Shown piece by piece: positions 1-7,996 of a DNA stretch of 24,535 bases. The translations under genes were made by a program, and so were the position numbers. The notes under the pieces were generated by a model. That model searched no databases. It was not told the origin of the DNA and saw nothing but the letters and a program-made list of their open reading frames with translations. How positions within the stretch are numbered: position 1 is the stretch's first letter; each line of letters begins with the position of its first letter. The stretch comes from a virus: the IMG/VR virus record IMGVR_UViG_3300037264_008034, positions 1-24,535 of that record; one strand, given 5' to 3'.

Positions 1-2120
1 ACGTGCGCCAATATGGATGCAGCAGCCTTCTGACCAGTCTTAACCACTCCAAGATGCTCCGACAGAATCGCCCTATTGGTTTTGTTCCAGTCTGACCTTG
101 CCTGCGACACGATTGCTTCAATCTTCTTCGATTTAGTACCGATGTAAGCCGACACCGTTCCCGGTTTCCCCACATCGACTGGAACATCCGTGATATCCGG
201 CGGAATATCGATAATCAGCGGCTTGCTGATATCCGGTGGTTTCTTGACGACCGGCAGCACCCTCCCCGGCTTGTGAATGGAAACAAGAACTCCGTGCGTA
301 CTTGCCGGTGTAACGAAATACAAAGTGCCATCGGTAGCTTTCCGCACGTATAGACCAGCGCCGCGAGCCGAAACGTTGAATTTGTCCCAAGTGAGCGACG
401 GATCAACCCCAGCCGCTGAGTATCGGAACGCCGTCGATTTAGACACCGACGGAGCCTTATCAAATATAACCACTCCCTTGGTGTCCCTATCGATCGGGTC
501 AATCTTGACCAGCAGGGCATCCTTATCCGTCGTGAACACATCCGAAATTTTGGCTCTCGAAGTAACCGGGACAACTGGAGGCCGGGAAACTGGTATAACT
601 GGAGGAAGTCTACCGGCATTCTTAACCAACAGACCATACGTGCTGTTCGGAGTCATGTAGTAAATTCGACCATCCGACGCTTTGCGAATGTAGTATTTTA
701 ATCGTCTGGATTCTTCATTAAATTTCCACCACGGCAGCGAATTGTCAATACTTCCGCCGCTGAATTTTATAGCCGATGCTCCCGTTGCCACCGTTGGCGG
801 GTTGGTGAATATAGTCATTCCAAATGTTGATCTGTCTATCGGGTCAACAACGACCAGCAAATCATCGGTCGCCTTGGTTAACGTGCTGGCATCGGCCAAG
901 TCATCAATAACCACGGCCTTAGGGTAACTAATGCTGCCAATTTCTGGAAGATTGGCCTTGATGTAGGATGTTGACGCCGGGTACGTCATGCCATTCTTTC
1001 TTAATACGATGGCGTCAATCGGAAATTTCTCCTTCTTCCACAAATCGAACAACGACTGATTGCCGAATACCTTTGCCTTCTCTACGTCAGGCATAGTGAA
1101 GAATCGATCCCGCAACGACACAAACGGAGCTTGGTGTGCTCCCCACGCCGCTTTCTCCATCGCCGGTGGAACTTTGAGTCCCATTTCGGTCGGCGTTTTG
1201 AGGATGGGAACGAATGTGCACATGCCCATTGGATGGTCCGGAAGTTGCTGTCCTACCCTATATATCGTTCCGTCAAGAAGAACACACGCCAAACACGGGC
1301 GCCCATCGGCCACTCGCATCAATCCGGATACGATCTCGCTGTTTAATTCGGCAAACGCCATCGTGTCGGCATTGACACCATCGTTGTACGACGTCCTAAC
1401 GATTCGCATGATGTTATTTTCCATCGATGTGCGAATGTCCGGATCTGTAACCGCGCCGGTGATGTTTTTGAACGCCTCATCTTTGGCCCAACGGAACGAC
1501 TCGCCCTTATCGAGCATTTGGAGCGCGGCCCCACGAACCTTGGTAACGTGCTCAGCGCTAAGTGTCTTTATGAGTGACCCCGGCTCCAAGTCAGATCGAA
1601 GCTGCTTTTCTACCCAGCTTTTGTACTCATCGCGCACCGTACCGCCGCCGAAATTGAACGAAATGGATTCAATCTCTATCATACGACGAATGTCCAAAAC
1701 CGAAATGTCGTCACCGTCACTCTCGAACAATTGACAGGCGTCTCCTTCCATCGACCAGCCCTCGCGTCGAGGGACATACCGAACAGGATAAAGCTTGGCA
1801 ATGGTCGCCCGAAGCATGTTTGCTCCAAGGAAAAACCCGGATTCAACATGCTTTCGTGCCGAACGTTGAATGGTCGTATAAGTGTCGTCGATTGGCGTTT
1901 GTAGGAGACGCAGATACATGCGCTCCCGCGCCTTGCGTTTTAGCGGTTCAAATGGCGCACTGGGAATGAGGTAGAGATCATCGAGGGAACGGGAAATCGC
2001 TCCCTTCAGCGCATCTTCCAATGATAACATCCTCTGCCGCACAGACTGAGCAAACGCGCTATCCCTCTTGCGTGACTCGCGCTGAATTTCGACTGCCATT
2101 CTTCGTATTGGAAAAGGCAT
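1..2120 (-). CDS. Minor head / head-morphogenesis protein with C-terminal repeats (3' end outside window)
   Basis: An uninterrupted frame of 706 codons runs from an ATG that overlaps the upstream stop (TGATG) off the left edge, so the C-terminus is missing. Residues about 225-305 resemble the SPP1 gp7 / Mu gpF minor head family: a helical segment (IMRIVRTSYNDGVNAD) is followed by C276xxC279, LDGTIYR, then H295P and C301, the usual Cys/His pattern of that domain. Such proteins sit inside the procapsid near the portal and assist head assembly. After about residue 340 the protein is unlike a normal gp7: it has two clear copies of a module of roughly 105-115 residues (DPIDR at 426 and 541; Trp at 465 and 578; an IRKASDG/VRKATDG strand; a TPxSTxG turn) plus a degenerate partial copy around residues 350-390 (W361, YPASTSY). 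A Pro/Ile-rich linker follows. It lies downstream of the portal, the normal order. The head-family call is good; the function of the repeats is unknown. Confidence 0.85.
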   Translation of the reverse strand, partial: MPFPIRRMAVEIQRESRKRDSAFAQSVRQRMLSLEDALKGAISRSLDDLYLIPSAPFEPLKRKARERMYLRLLQTPIDDTYTTIQRSARKHVESGFFLGANMLRATIAKLYPVRYVPRREGWSMEGDACQLFESDGDDISVLDIRRMIEIESISFNFGGGTVRDEYKSWVEKQLRSDLEPGSLIKTLSAEHVTKVRGAALQMLDKGESFRWAKDEAFKNITGAVTDPDIRTSMENNIMRIVRTSYNDGVNADTMAFAELNSEIVSGLMRVADGRPCLACVLLDGTIYRVGQQLPDHPMGMCTFVPILKTPTEMGLKVPPAMEKAAWGAHQAPFVSLRDRFFTMPDVEKAKVFGNQSLFDLWKKEKFPIDAIVLRKNGMTYPASTSYIKANLPEIGSISYPKAVVIDDLADASTLTKATDDLLVVVDPIDRSTFGMTIFTNPPTVATGASAIKFSGGSIDNSLPWWKFNEESRRLKYYIRKASDGRIYYMTPNSTYGLLVKNAGRLPPVIPVSRPPVVPVTSRAKISDVFTTDKDALLVKIDPIDRDTKGVVIFDKAPSVSKSTAFRYSAAGVDPSLTWDKFNVSARGAGLYVRKATDGTLYFVTPASTHGVLVSIHKPGRVLPVVKKPPDISKPLIIDIPPDITDVPVDVGKPGTVSAYIGTKSKKIEAIVSQARSDWNKTNRAILSEHLGVVKTGQKAAASILAH
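240..895 (-). repeat. Two diverged in-frame repeats within the minor head protein
   Basis: Translated copies lie at about 590-895 and 240-570. Shared landmarks are a DPIDR box, an IF..(A/P)P(S/T)V strand, S-L-x-W-x-K-F-N, an IRKASDG/VRKATDG strand and a TPxSTxGxLV end. Nucleotide identity is not obvious by eye, so the duplication looks old. A degenerate half copy precedes them near 950-1070. Confidence 0.75.
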
Positions 2121-2386
2121 CAGCTTTCTATCCGGTAGAACCCATCCTTTCCTTGAGTCAGTTTAGATTTTCCAACAGTGCCGCCACGGTTGATCACGTC
2201 TGTTAGATCGCAAACCATCTTAGTGAACACCACGGCCTTTCTCCTCTCATCGAGTCTCGTCGACAGGAAATCCATCGACCTATACTTCCGAGCCGCCTCA
2301 TTTAGTACAACGAAACCATACCTCCAAAGTCCGCCGCCGCGGGACACCTCCACCACCTGCAGAACGTGACCGGGAATCGGCTTCAT
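2120..2386 (-). CDS. Hypothetical protein, 88 aa
   Basis: I do not recognise this family. It is a small basic protein with alternating hydrophobic stretches (HVLQVVEVS, RYGFVVLNEAA) and a C-terminal part rich in Lys, Gly and Arg (GGTVGKSKLTQGKDGFYRI). No signal peptide or membrane segment is visible. The ATG is preceded at six bases by a GGGGAG ribosome binding site that lies inside the end of the upstream deoxyribosyltransferase-like gene, three bases before its stop ends. Its own stop overlaps the minor head ATG (TGATG). Lying between portal and minor head genes, it may be a minor structural or accessory protein; that is context only. Confidence 0.65.
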   Translation of the reverse strand: MKPIPGHVLQVVEVSRGGGLWRYGFVVLNEAARKYRSMDFLSTRLDERRKAVVFTKMVCDLTDVINRGGTVGKSKLTQGKDGFYRIES

Positions 2387-2389
2387 CCA

Positions 2390-2758
2390 CTACTCCCCAC
2401 AAACGAAGTGCGAATGGAGCGAAGCAGTGTCACAAAAAATCGGAATGTTGGAGTCTTTGGCAACGACCAATTCAGCCAAGGTTCCGCTCGACGCCAATAA
2501 AGCGTCAAGGCCGCAGCAAAGAAAAACCGCATCCGATCGCCGAACCAACTCCCTGTGTCCTTTAAGGATGACATCCTCCGGCTGCTCAAGCCCGCCGGTA
2601 TTGGTATGTGGACAAATAACAGCAAATCCGCGCTCCCACAATTCCTTCGCCGCCGCAGAAGCCGCCGCAATGTTTGCCCGTCTTCCTTCCTCAGTGGATG
2701 ATCGATACGGACCCGCCACGTAAATTATCTTGCCGCGAAAAGACACCACTCTATCCAT
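2390..2758 (-). CDS. Nucleoside 2-deoxyribosyltransferase-like protein (DUF4406-type)
   Basis: The protein has the Rossmann-like layout of the nucleoside 2-deoxyribosyltransferase superfamily. It starts with a strand and loop IIYVAGPYRSS, followed by a helix ending in LWERGFAVICPHTNT, then ELVRRSDAVFLC, and finally SSGTLAELVVAK, where the Glu matches the superfamily's catalytic or sugar-binding acid. About 120 residues is the usual size for phage DUF4406 proteins. Relatives cleave or exchange N-glycosidic bonds of deoxynucleosides or deoxynucleotides, so a role in the deoxynucleotide pool is plausible, which is interesting beside a PurZ gene. The start is uncertain: TTG 2764, ATG 2758 and GTG 2749 or 2746 are all in frame, and all but the last overlap the portal end; a GGAG stands nine bases before GTG 2749. 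The gene sits oddly among head genes. Substrate and activity are inference. Confidence 0.75.
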   Translation of the reverse strand: MDRVVSFRGKIIYVAGPYRSSTEEGRRANIAAASAAAKELWERGFAVICPHTNTGGLEQPEDVILKGHRELVRRSDAVFLCCGLDALLASSGTLAELVVAKDSNIPIFCDTASLHSHFVCGE

Positions 2759-4640
2759 CTCCAAACTCGAATCGTTCCGGGATCACCGGCTCGCCGCTGT
2801 CCGCGGCGTCCTTTCCGGTTCCGAAATCGTTAGCCCTCTTCTCAGCGTCCGCTTTGCGACGTTCCTCGTCCTCATCCCGCTGCAACGCCAAACGCGACTT
2901 CTCCACATCCGGATCAATGCCGACCATCTCCCATGATGTTCGATCGGATATCAACCCCAACTCACGCAACTTGGCCACTCGGTCGGTTATCTTCTCCGGA
3001 TCCGGTGTCGCCACCGCCGGAAAAGTCATGCCAATCGGCACTTCATTGGTTGGAATCCTGTGTACCGCCGCTCCCTTGCTCACCGCATCCTCGGTGAGAC
3101 GCCGCATCTCACGAAGGATGGAGTCATCATCGTACCCGCGCCTCATACACCAACCAACCCGCGATTCCATATCACCAAACAGCTCCGGCGTCTCCTCCGG
3201 AACCTCAACCTCCTTATCAACGAATCCATCCTCAATGGCCCACAACACCACCTGAGTGAGAAAGTCCATGTTGACCGTAAGATAAAAGTCCTGATACGCC
3301 CCGATAAGCTGCGCAAACGGCGTATCAGCTATTCGAATCGACGAGTAGTTGGTCGACGACGAATCGAGCATGAGAATGTGTGGCGGTGTTCCCGTTCCCG
3401 CCGAAACACGGAGCACAATTAGATCATGATCCGGCTTCGATTCTCCGCCCCGAATTTCCGGGGAAATGAATCGGTAGGAGTAGTCCATTCCCTCATTGAG
3501 AATGACACCCGCCGGAGGCATGCGAGTATACCGAGGTGTCGCCTTTCCCGACGTTGATGATTTGAGCATCTTGCGAACCATGAACGTGCTGGCGGCATGC
3601 CGATTTCGGAGAACGCGACCACGCACAAAATCGCGCAGATATCGTAGGTCCTTCATCACCGAAAAAAGAAGCGGCAAACCGCGAACATCGCCATCGCCGT
3701 CAAGGGGATAAAATCCAGCAACGGCATCGTCCATAAACTTGATCGTCTGCTTGCCACGACTTGCGTCCGGAAGCACACGATCCGGCGCCGTTGGCGGCGC
3801 GTCTCCATACCAATGGGTCTTGTAAAATTCGTTGTGCTCCTCCATCTTCTGATCGAAGTACGTCCTTCGCAATGCGACGGGTGTCCACGGATCATCGGGG
3901 TCACGATACACCTCAGCTATCTCGTCGGAGGGCAAAAACCGAAGGCGAGCAATCGGGCTTTTGTCGCCGCCCTTGTCCTTCTTCACTCGAACAAGCAGCG
4001 GAATTAGCTCCCCTTCAAGCAGACACTTCCGAAATCCAACCTTCTGTGCCTGCGCCATATTGTTAGTGCGATGTTTCCAGAATCGCATTAAGGCACGGTT
4101 CAATTCCGAACTGACCGTGTTGATCTTCGCGCCTTTGCCAATGGCGTATGCCGTTGGAGCATTGATAGCATTCTTGGCTACACCGTCGCGCTTAAACCAC
4201 CATTTAGATGCCGCAATGGCCCGAACCCTCTGACTGTTGTTGATATCACGGATCACCAAGTCATTGCTCACCATATCAACATCCGGAGAGGAGGTCGACT
4301 CAGTGAGTCGCATCGTCCTTCCCCCGCCACCAGACGCCGGAATGGACTCCGTTAACACGCCAAGCATCGGGTTGGACTTTAGCCCGGTCCACGTTCCCGC
4401 CGCATCCATAGCATCCTCACCATCAAGCCGGTCAAATCGATCCTCACCATCGTCTCTAACATCGCCATCATAAAGTTCGGCCCTTCGACGTAGCTCTTTT
4501 ACCTCCTCCATCAACATGGCCTGCGACATCTTCAGGTCCGTTAGCTCCGCCTCCGGAACCCGAACGAGTTTGACCGGATCGACGCGTTTTTTACCTTTGG
4601 CCACAACCATCTCCCCGACCGCAGGCTTCGTTTTTGCCAT
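2751..4640 (-). CDS. Portal protein
   Basis: This 629-residue protein has the composition and layout of large phage portal proteins. A charged N-terminal region with a short coiled coil (about residues 30-55) is followed by a mixed core with RVRAIAASKWWFKRDGVAKNAI, a GELIPLLVRVKKD strand, and LRFLPSDEIAEVYRDPDD. A stem/wing-like helical section then follows (VMKDLRYLRDFVRGRVLRNRHAAS), then GVILNEGMDYSYR, HILMLDSSSTNYSSIR and FAQLIGAYQDFYL. It ends in an acidic/basic tail. These segments match the phage portal pattern in which the ring docks the terminase and passes DNA. It lies directly after the terminase nuclease gene (two bases separate stop and ATG) and upstream of the minor head gene, the conserved packaging order. 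The recognition rests on motif style and context rather than on a catalytic signature. Confidence 0.85.
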   Translation of the reverse strand: MAKTKPAVGEMVVAKGKKRVDPVKLVRVPEAELTDLKMSQAMLMEEVKELRRRAELYDGDVRDDGEDRFDRLDGEDAMDAAGTWTGLKSNPMLGVLTESIPASGGGGRTMRLTESTSSPDVDMVSNDLVIRDINNSQRVRAIAASKWWFKRDGVAKNAINAPTAYAIGKGAKINTVSSELNRALMRFWKHRTNNMAQAQKVGFRKCLLEGELIPLLVRVKKDKGGDKSPIARLRFLPSDEIAEVYRDPDDPWTPVALRRTYFDQKMEEHNEFYKTHWYGDAPPTAPDRVLPDASRGKQTIKFMDDAVAGFYPLDGDGDVRGLPLLFSVMKDLRYLRDFVRGRVLRNRHAASTFMVRKMLKSSTSGKATPRYTRMPPAGVILNEGMDYSYRFISPEIRGGESKPDHDLIVLRVSAGTGTPPHILMLDSSSTNYSSIRIADTPFAQLIGAYQDFYLTVNMDFLTQVVLWAIEDGFVDKEVEVPEETPELFGDMESRVGWCMRRGYDDDSILREMRRLTEDAVSKGAAVHRIPTNEVPIGMTFPAVATPDPEKITDRVAKLRELGLISDRTSWEMVGIDPDVEKSRLALQRDEDEERRKADAEKRANDFGTGKDAADSGEPVIPERFEFGDG

Positions 4641-4642
4641 TG

Positions 4643-5752
4643 TTAGTCCCCCCCAATTCCAAAATCATCATCGCCATCAAGGTCGTCCGAGTACCTCCCC
4701 GGCGCAAACATATCACCATCCAGATCGTCTGGCTCGCCCGATCCGGCCTCATTCACCTCTGCGTGTTTCCTTCTCAGCGCGGCAACGAAAGTCTCCCCCG
4801 GCTGTCTGTCAACGTCCAACTTTTCATCTTTCCTCGCCCGCGGAGCGCGTGAGTCAGTCAACTCTATGTCTGGAGGATCGGCATTGTTGAGCGTGTTAAA
4901 CACCGAAGCGGCAACGGCCTGAACCAAATCATCGGTGCCATTTGGGTTTTTCCTTACCTTGCCGCCCTCATTCTCCAAATCAAACATCTCCAACTCAAGC
5001 CACTCGAATCCGTTAAAAATTGCCTCCGGGTAAGTAGGAATGAAAACACGGGTGTCTATCACCGCGCCGAAGTAATCCTGCATCACGGCATTAAGTCGCC
5101 CATCTGTGGAAACGCGGGAAATCTCTGCTATTGTGGCCCCTTTGGACCCGGCCCCTAAACTCTTCTGCTTGAACACGGGGAAGTTTCTGGTCGCATCGAC
5201 CGACATCGTACAAGACGGTATGTTCCTATCATTCAGTTCCTGAATCGAGTCTATGCTTTGCCAACCATCAAACGTGATCAACGACAAGTCGAACCCGCGA
5301 TCTTGCATGTCATATAGCACACTGCGAACAGCCGCAAACCGAATCTCCTCGCCCGGATTGGCAAGTATTCGCCACATAACCACAACGCGCACCACGGGAA
5401 GCTGTACCTTCGTTCCATCGCCATGATCGACTGGAATGGTTCCCGGCATACAGGACAGGGCCAGCCCGCACGCATCCTTCTTGTGACCAAGATCACAATG
5501 ACCAAAAAGAGGAAAGTCGCCGATCATCTCCGGCGTGAACCATGGATCGAGCACGGGCTTTGGTCCTTTGCCGGTTTGGACCACGCGTCCGGGATTAAGC
5601 ACATCCTTCTTAATGCAAACGGACAGAGCGTCACGATCAGAAAAGGCTGGCTTCAGGGCAGATACGGGACGGTCTCCGTACATCCTCCAGCTGTTTGCTG
5701 GATCGCGGCGAAAGTCCGGTAGAAAGTCCAAAGGGATACGGTAAACTGTCAT
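4643..5752 (-). CDS. Large terminase, nuclease domain encoded as a separate protein
   Basis: This is the C-terminal half of a phage large terminase, the RNase H-fold nuclease that cuts concatemeric DNA during packaging. It opens with the segment that normally joins ATPase to nuclease (VYRIPLDFLPDFRRDPANSW), then shows the three acidic metal-binding positions: D87 in HCDLGH, D162 in LITFDGWQS, and D275 in GTDDLVQAV. The ATPase half lies in a different upstream gene, so the terminase is split. A long acidic, low-complexity tail (about residues 295-369, with two DDLDGD runs) ends the protein. The ATG sits three bases after the stop of the coiled-coil gene and has only a weak GAAG upstream, so translation is probably coupled. 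It is unlikely to be a pseudogene because all nuclease acids are present and the frame is clean. The split could be natural or reflect a lost intron or intein; see findings. Confidence 0.88.
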   Translation of the reverse strand: MTVYRIPLDFLPDFRRDPANSWRMYGDRPVSALKPAFSDRDALSVCIKKDVLNPGRVVQTGKGPKPVLDPWFTPEMIGDFPLFGHCDLGHKKDACGLALSCMPGTIPVDHGDGTKVQLPVVRVVVMWRILANPGEEIRFAAVRSVLYDMQDRGFDLSLITFDGWQSIDSIQELNDRNIPSCTMSVDATRNFPVFKQKSLGAGSKGATIAEISRVSTDGRLNAVMQDYFGAVIDTRVFIPTYPEAIFNGFEWLELEMFDLENEGGKVRKNPNGTDDLVQAVAASVFNTLNNADPPDIELTDSRAPRARKDEKLDVDRQPGETFVAALRRKHAEVNEAGSGEPDDLDGDMFAPGRYSDDLDGDDDFGIGGD

Positions 5753-5755
5753 TGT

Positions 5756-6202
5756 CTACTTCGGCAAACGATCAATTGCCGCCTGTGCAAATGCCTCCGG
5801 ACTGTCATCGTCCGTTCCCGTTCCAGTCGCCAACACATCGAGCATCGCCACAAGTCCATCAATAAACGCGATCCGATGCATGTTCCGGTCGGCCCGACTG
5901 TCCTGATTGACAGTCAACTCAAGCCTCTTTGCCTTTAGAACAGAAACGACCGGAGCTGTCTCGATCGGTGACTTTGACGACTTTGACTCTCCGAGCTGCA
6001 ACTTTGTTTGTTCCAACTCGGCTTCCAGATCGGCGACCCTTTCGTTTGCTTCTTCCAGTTCGCTTGACTCTTGATCCGCCGACAGCTTCATCGCCGCCCT
6101 TACTCTTGCCTCTTCCTCTGGCAGCAATTTCTCCTCGCTTGATTCTTGGTTTGCCGGTGACGCCAGCCCAAGACCGATCATCGCTTTCCGCAGCTCTCCC
6201 AT
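5756..6202 (-). CDS. Coiled-coil protein encoded between the two terminase halves
   Basis: I do not recognise this family. The 148-residue protein has an acidic, heptad-like helical stretch at about residues 24-73 (EANERVADLEAELEQTKLQL), a Ser/Lys linker, and a C-terminal helical region containing IAFIDGLVAMLDVLA and an acidic end. A good ribosome binding site (GGAGG, eight bases before the ATG) supports translation, although the gene begins inside the reading frame of the terminase ATPase gene: 284 bases are open in both frames. Its stop is three bases upstream of the terminase nuclease ATG. The position suggests a packaging role, for example an oligomerising bridge between the separate ATPase and nuclease, but this is inference. 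It lacks homing-endonuclease motifs, so it is not a typical intron-borne gene. Confidence 0.7.
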   Translation of the reverse strand: MGELRKAMIGLGLASPANQESSEEKLLPEEEARVRAAMKLSADQESSELEEANERVADLEAELEQTKLQLGESKSSKSPIETAPVVSVLKAKRLELTVNQDSRADRNMHRIAFIDGLVAMLDVLATGTGTDDDSPEAFAQAAIDRLPK

Positions 6203-7223
6203 TTTCTTTTCCTCCGCCTTCCGGGTCTATGCCGACGATTCTCATCGTCGACGTGTCAAAATAGAAAAACCGATCACTGAATTTGCTGGCTGGGACAGTC
6301 TGCCACGTACATCGAGTGGTCACCATGGTTGGTGGCAAAAGCGGCTCCTTCTCCAACTCGCCTCGCTCCACCAATGTTATGGTACGATCAAAGAAATCTC
6401 CCTTATAACGAGAGTTGGATATCATGTGCAAAAGACCGTACACACGCCCATGCAAAGAAAATCGAGATTTGATGCGACTGAAAATCTCGCTGAACGCTAT
6501 CTCCGCGGCATCAAACCGTCCTTGTGCTCCATACTCGCGCTTCGAACCAGCGACGACTTCGAGATAGTTGGCCTCATCAACGGTGCCAGCGTAGATGTCA
6601 TACCCAAGCGGGTCAAACACCTCTTTCGTCGCCGGGAAAATGTGCACCCGACCGGGGAATCGAATCGACTTTGGGTAACGAACGAACACTTTCTGATCGG
6701 CGTTAATGTCCTCCGGTCGAATATTTGGTGGAAAGTGCTCTATGATCGCCGGAGCGCAGCAAAATGGAAGAATGGTGCTGAATGTCACCTCGCGACTTTG
6801 CTTTTCCTTACGGGACATCGTAAGAATGACGATATCCTTGTTAGCATTGAACGTCGCCCGCAAATCTGGGGTGGTTAAGATTTCCAAAAGCAAAAGCGCC
6901 GAAAGAGCAGCGGCCTTTGTGGTCTTGCCCGACCCAATGCCTTCCTGATCAATATAAAGGGACACTCCCTCAGTCTTGCGCCGCTCCCACAGCTCCTCAA
7001 TGTCGGCCATGTGCGGAGAAAACAAATCCTTACCCCCAACCTTGCCAAAAAAGTAGTCATCCGTCAGAATTTCCCGAACACTCATAGATTTCAGCGACTC
7101 ATAGTCTTTCTCAGTCCATTCTCTCTGCGGCGCCAAATGCTCACGCCCCGCCCGTCGTATGGCCTGATCGAAAATTCGACGAGCCGAACGAGCCGTCCCA
7201 TGCACAGAAGCCCCAACCGGCAT
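5919..7223 (-). CDS. Large terminase, ATPase domain encoded as a separate protein
   Basis: Residues about 1-335 form the packaging ATPase of a phage large terminase. The Walker A loop is EGIGSGKTT (Lys100), Walker B is YAGTVDEANYL (D216, E217), and LLHMISNSRYKG near residue 268 fits the coupling motif. The domain ends around FFYFDTSTMRIVGIDPE, just where a complete terminase would continue into the linker and nuclease; that part is in a downstream gene. From residue 342 the frame encodes a Gly/Lys/Arg-rich tail of about 93 residues overlapping the coiled-coil gene in another frame, so it is unclear whether this tail is functional or merely open. The ATG overlaps the upstream stop (TGATG). ATP hydrolysis at the portal would drive DNA into the head. 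The ATPase call is strong; the C-terminal boundary is not. Confidence 0.88.
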   Translation of the reverse strand: MPVGASVHGTARSARRIFDQAIRRAGREHLAPQREWTEKDYESLKSMSVREILTDDYFFGKVGGKDLFSPHMADIEELWERRKTEGVSLYIDQEGIGSGKTTKAAALSALLLLEILTTPDLRATFNANKDIVILTMSRKEKQSREVTFSTILPFCCAPAIIEHFPPNIRPEDINADQKVFVRYPKSIRFPGRVHIFPATKEVFDPLGYDIYAGTVDEANYLEVVAGSKREYGAQGRFDAAEIAFSEIFSRIKSRFSLHGRVYGLLHMISNSRYKGDFFDRTITLVERGELEKEPLLPPTMVTTRCTWQTVPASKFSDRFFYFDTSTMRIVGIDPEGGGKENGRAAESDDRSWAGVTGKPRIKRGEIAARGRGKSKGGDEAVGGSRVKRTGRSKRKGRRSGSRVGTNKVAARRVKVVKVTDRDSSGRFCSKGKEA

Positions 7224-7996
7224 CAGCCTACTTCACCTCCACTCTCCTGAATTGGAACCCTGAAACTGAGGCCATTTTGCCACAACTCAAGACGACTTTT
7301 CATATCATTTAAAACAACAACACGGGCCGGTCCGGGGATGCGACGCTCAACCGACCTTATCATTTCCTCCACCAGCGCGTCTACTTGATCGCGAGTGACG
7401 TAGTTTTGCGTCGATTGTGTGCGTACGATCTCAAGTTTGAGTCGAGCAAGGCGGGACAAGTCATCCCACAGTATGCCGGTGGCCCGAAGACGAGCCGAAA
7501 CGTCGGACCCGGCAAGGTCGGAAGCAAGCACATCCTTGCGCATCTCAAAAAGGGCCATCATCGCTGCCAATTCCGGTTGTGGCGTTCGAAGGTCTATTGA
7601 TTGAGAAAGATCATAAGCTCGGTCGATGTACGGCTGAAGTGGATTGTTGGGAACGGATGACCCACTAAGCAACAACGCCTTATAAAATCGTTCTCGCGCC
7701 TCTTTGGTTAGCTCATGCTGACTACATCTACCATAACCAAAATGAACCGTACCGTCTCCAGCCCCCTTAATACAAACAAGACCCTTGCGATGCCCAATTC
7801 TCTGGGCACCGCAAATTAAAACGTCCCTGTTGCCGTAAGAGTCTAACTTCCAGACGTTGAAATCGTCAACTACTTCAATGTCCGGCTGTGTTGACTCTTC
7901 TACTGCTGCGATTTCCTTTGCTGCTGGAACTCGCACCGACAACTTTGGGGACGGTTTGGACTTTGACTTTTTCTTTTGGTAAACTGACAACGGCAT
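7223..7996 (-). CDS. Possible small terminase subunit, 257 aa
   Basis: The protein starts with a Lys/Ser-rich segment. A middle part contains GNRDVLICGAQRIGHRKGLVCIKGAGDG and GYGRCSQHEL, which has the look of a Cys/His nucleic-acid-binding knob. The C-terminal half is mainly helical (KEARERFYKALL, LRTPQPELAAMMALFEMRKDVL, ARLRATGILWDDLSRLARLKLEI, RDQVDALVEEMIRSVERRI). That composition, and its place immediately upstream of the terminase ATPase with a TGATG overlap, fits a small terminase, which recognises phage DNA and feeds it to the motor. I did not find a diagnostic motif, so this is mostly context. I chose ATG 7996 because GGAGG lies nine bases upstream; the frame is open further up, but the extra residues look like a shadow. 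The first 122 bases overlap the upstream gene in another frame, so a later start is possible. Confidence 0.6.
   Translation of the reverse strand: MPLSVYQKKKSKSKPSPKLSVRVPAAKEIAAVEESTQPDIEVVDDFNVWKLDSYGNRDVLICGAQRIGHRKGLVCIKGAGDGTVHFGYGRCSQHELTKEARERFYKALLLSGSSVPNNPLQPYIDRAYDLSQSIDLRTPQPELAAMMALFEMRKDVLASDLAGSDVSARLRATGILWDDLSRLARLKLEIVRTQSTQNYVTRDQVDALVEEMIRSVERRIPGPARVVVLNDMKSRLELWQNGLSFRVPIQESGGEVG

Noticed and set aside
1060-1734. 224-codon plus-strand frame
   Set aside because: It lies entirely opposite the minor head protein frame, has Ser/Arg-rich shadow composition, no ribosome binding site and no coding partner on that strand.
2674-3255. 193-codon plus-strand frame opposite the portal gene
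   Set aside because: Low-complexity Ser/Arg/Pro-rich shadow of the portal frame.
5753-6240. Group I intron or intein interrupting the terminase gene
   Set aside because: No homing-endonuclease motif, no intein block motifs (N-terminal Cys/Ser, C-terminal HN) and independent start signals for each gene; not formally excluded without a secondary-structure search.
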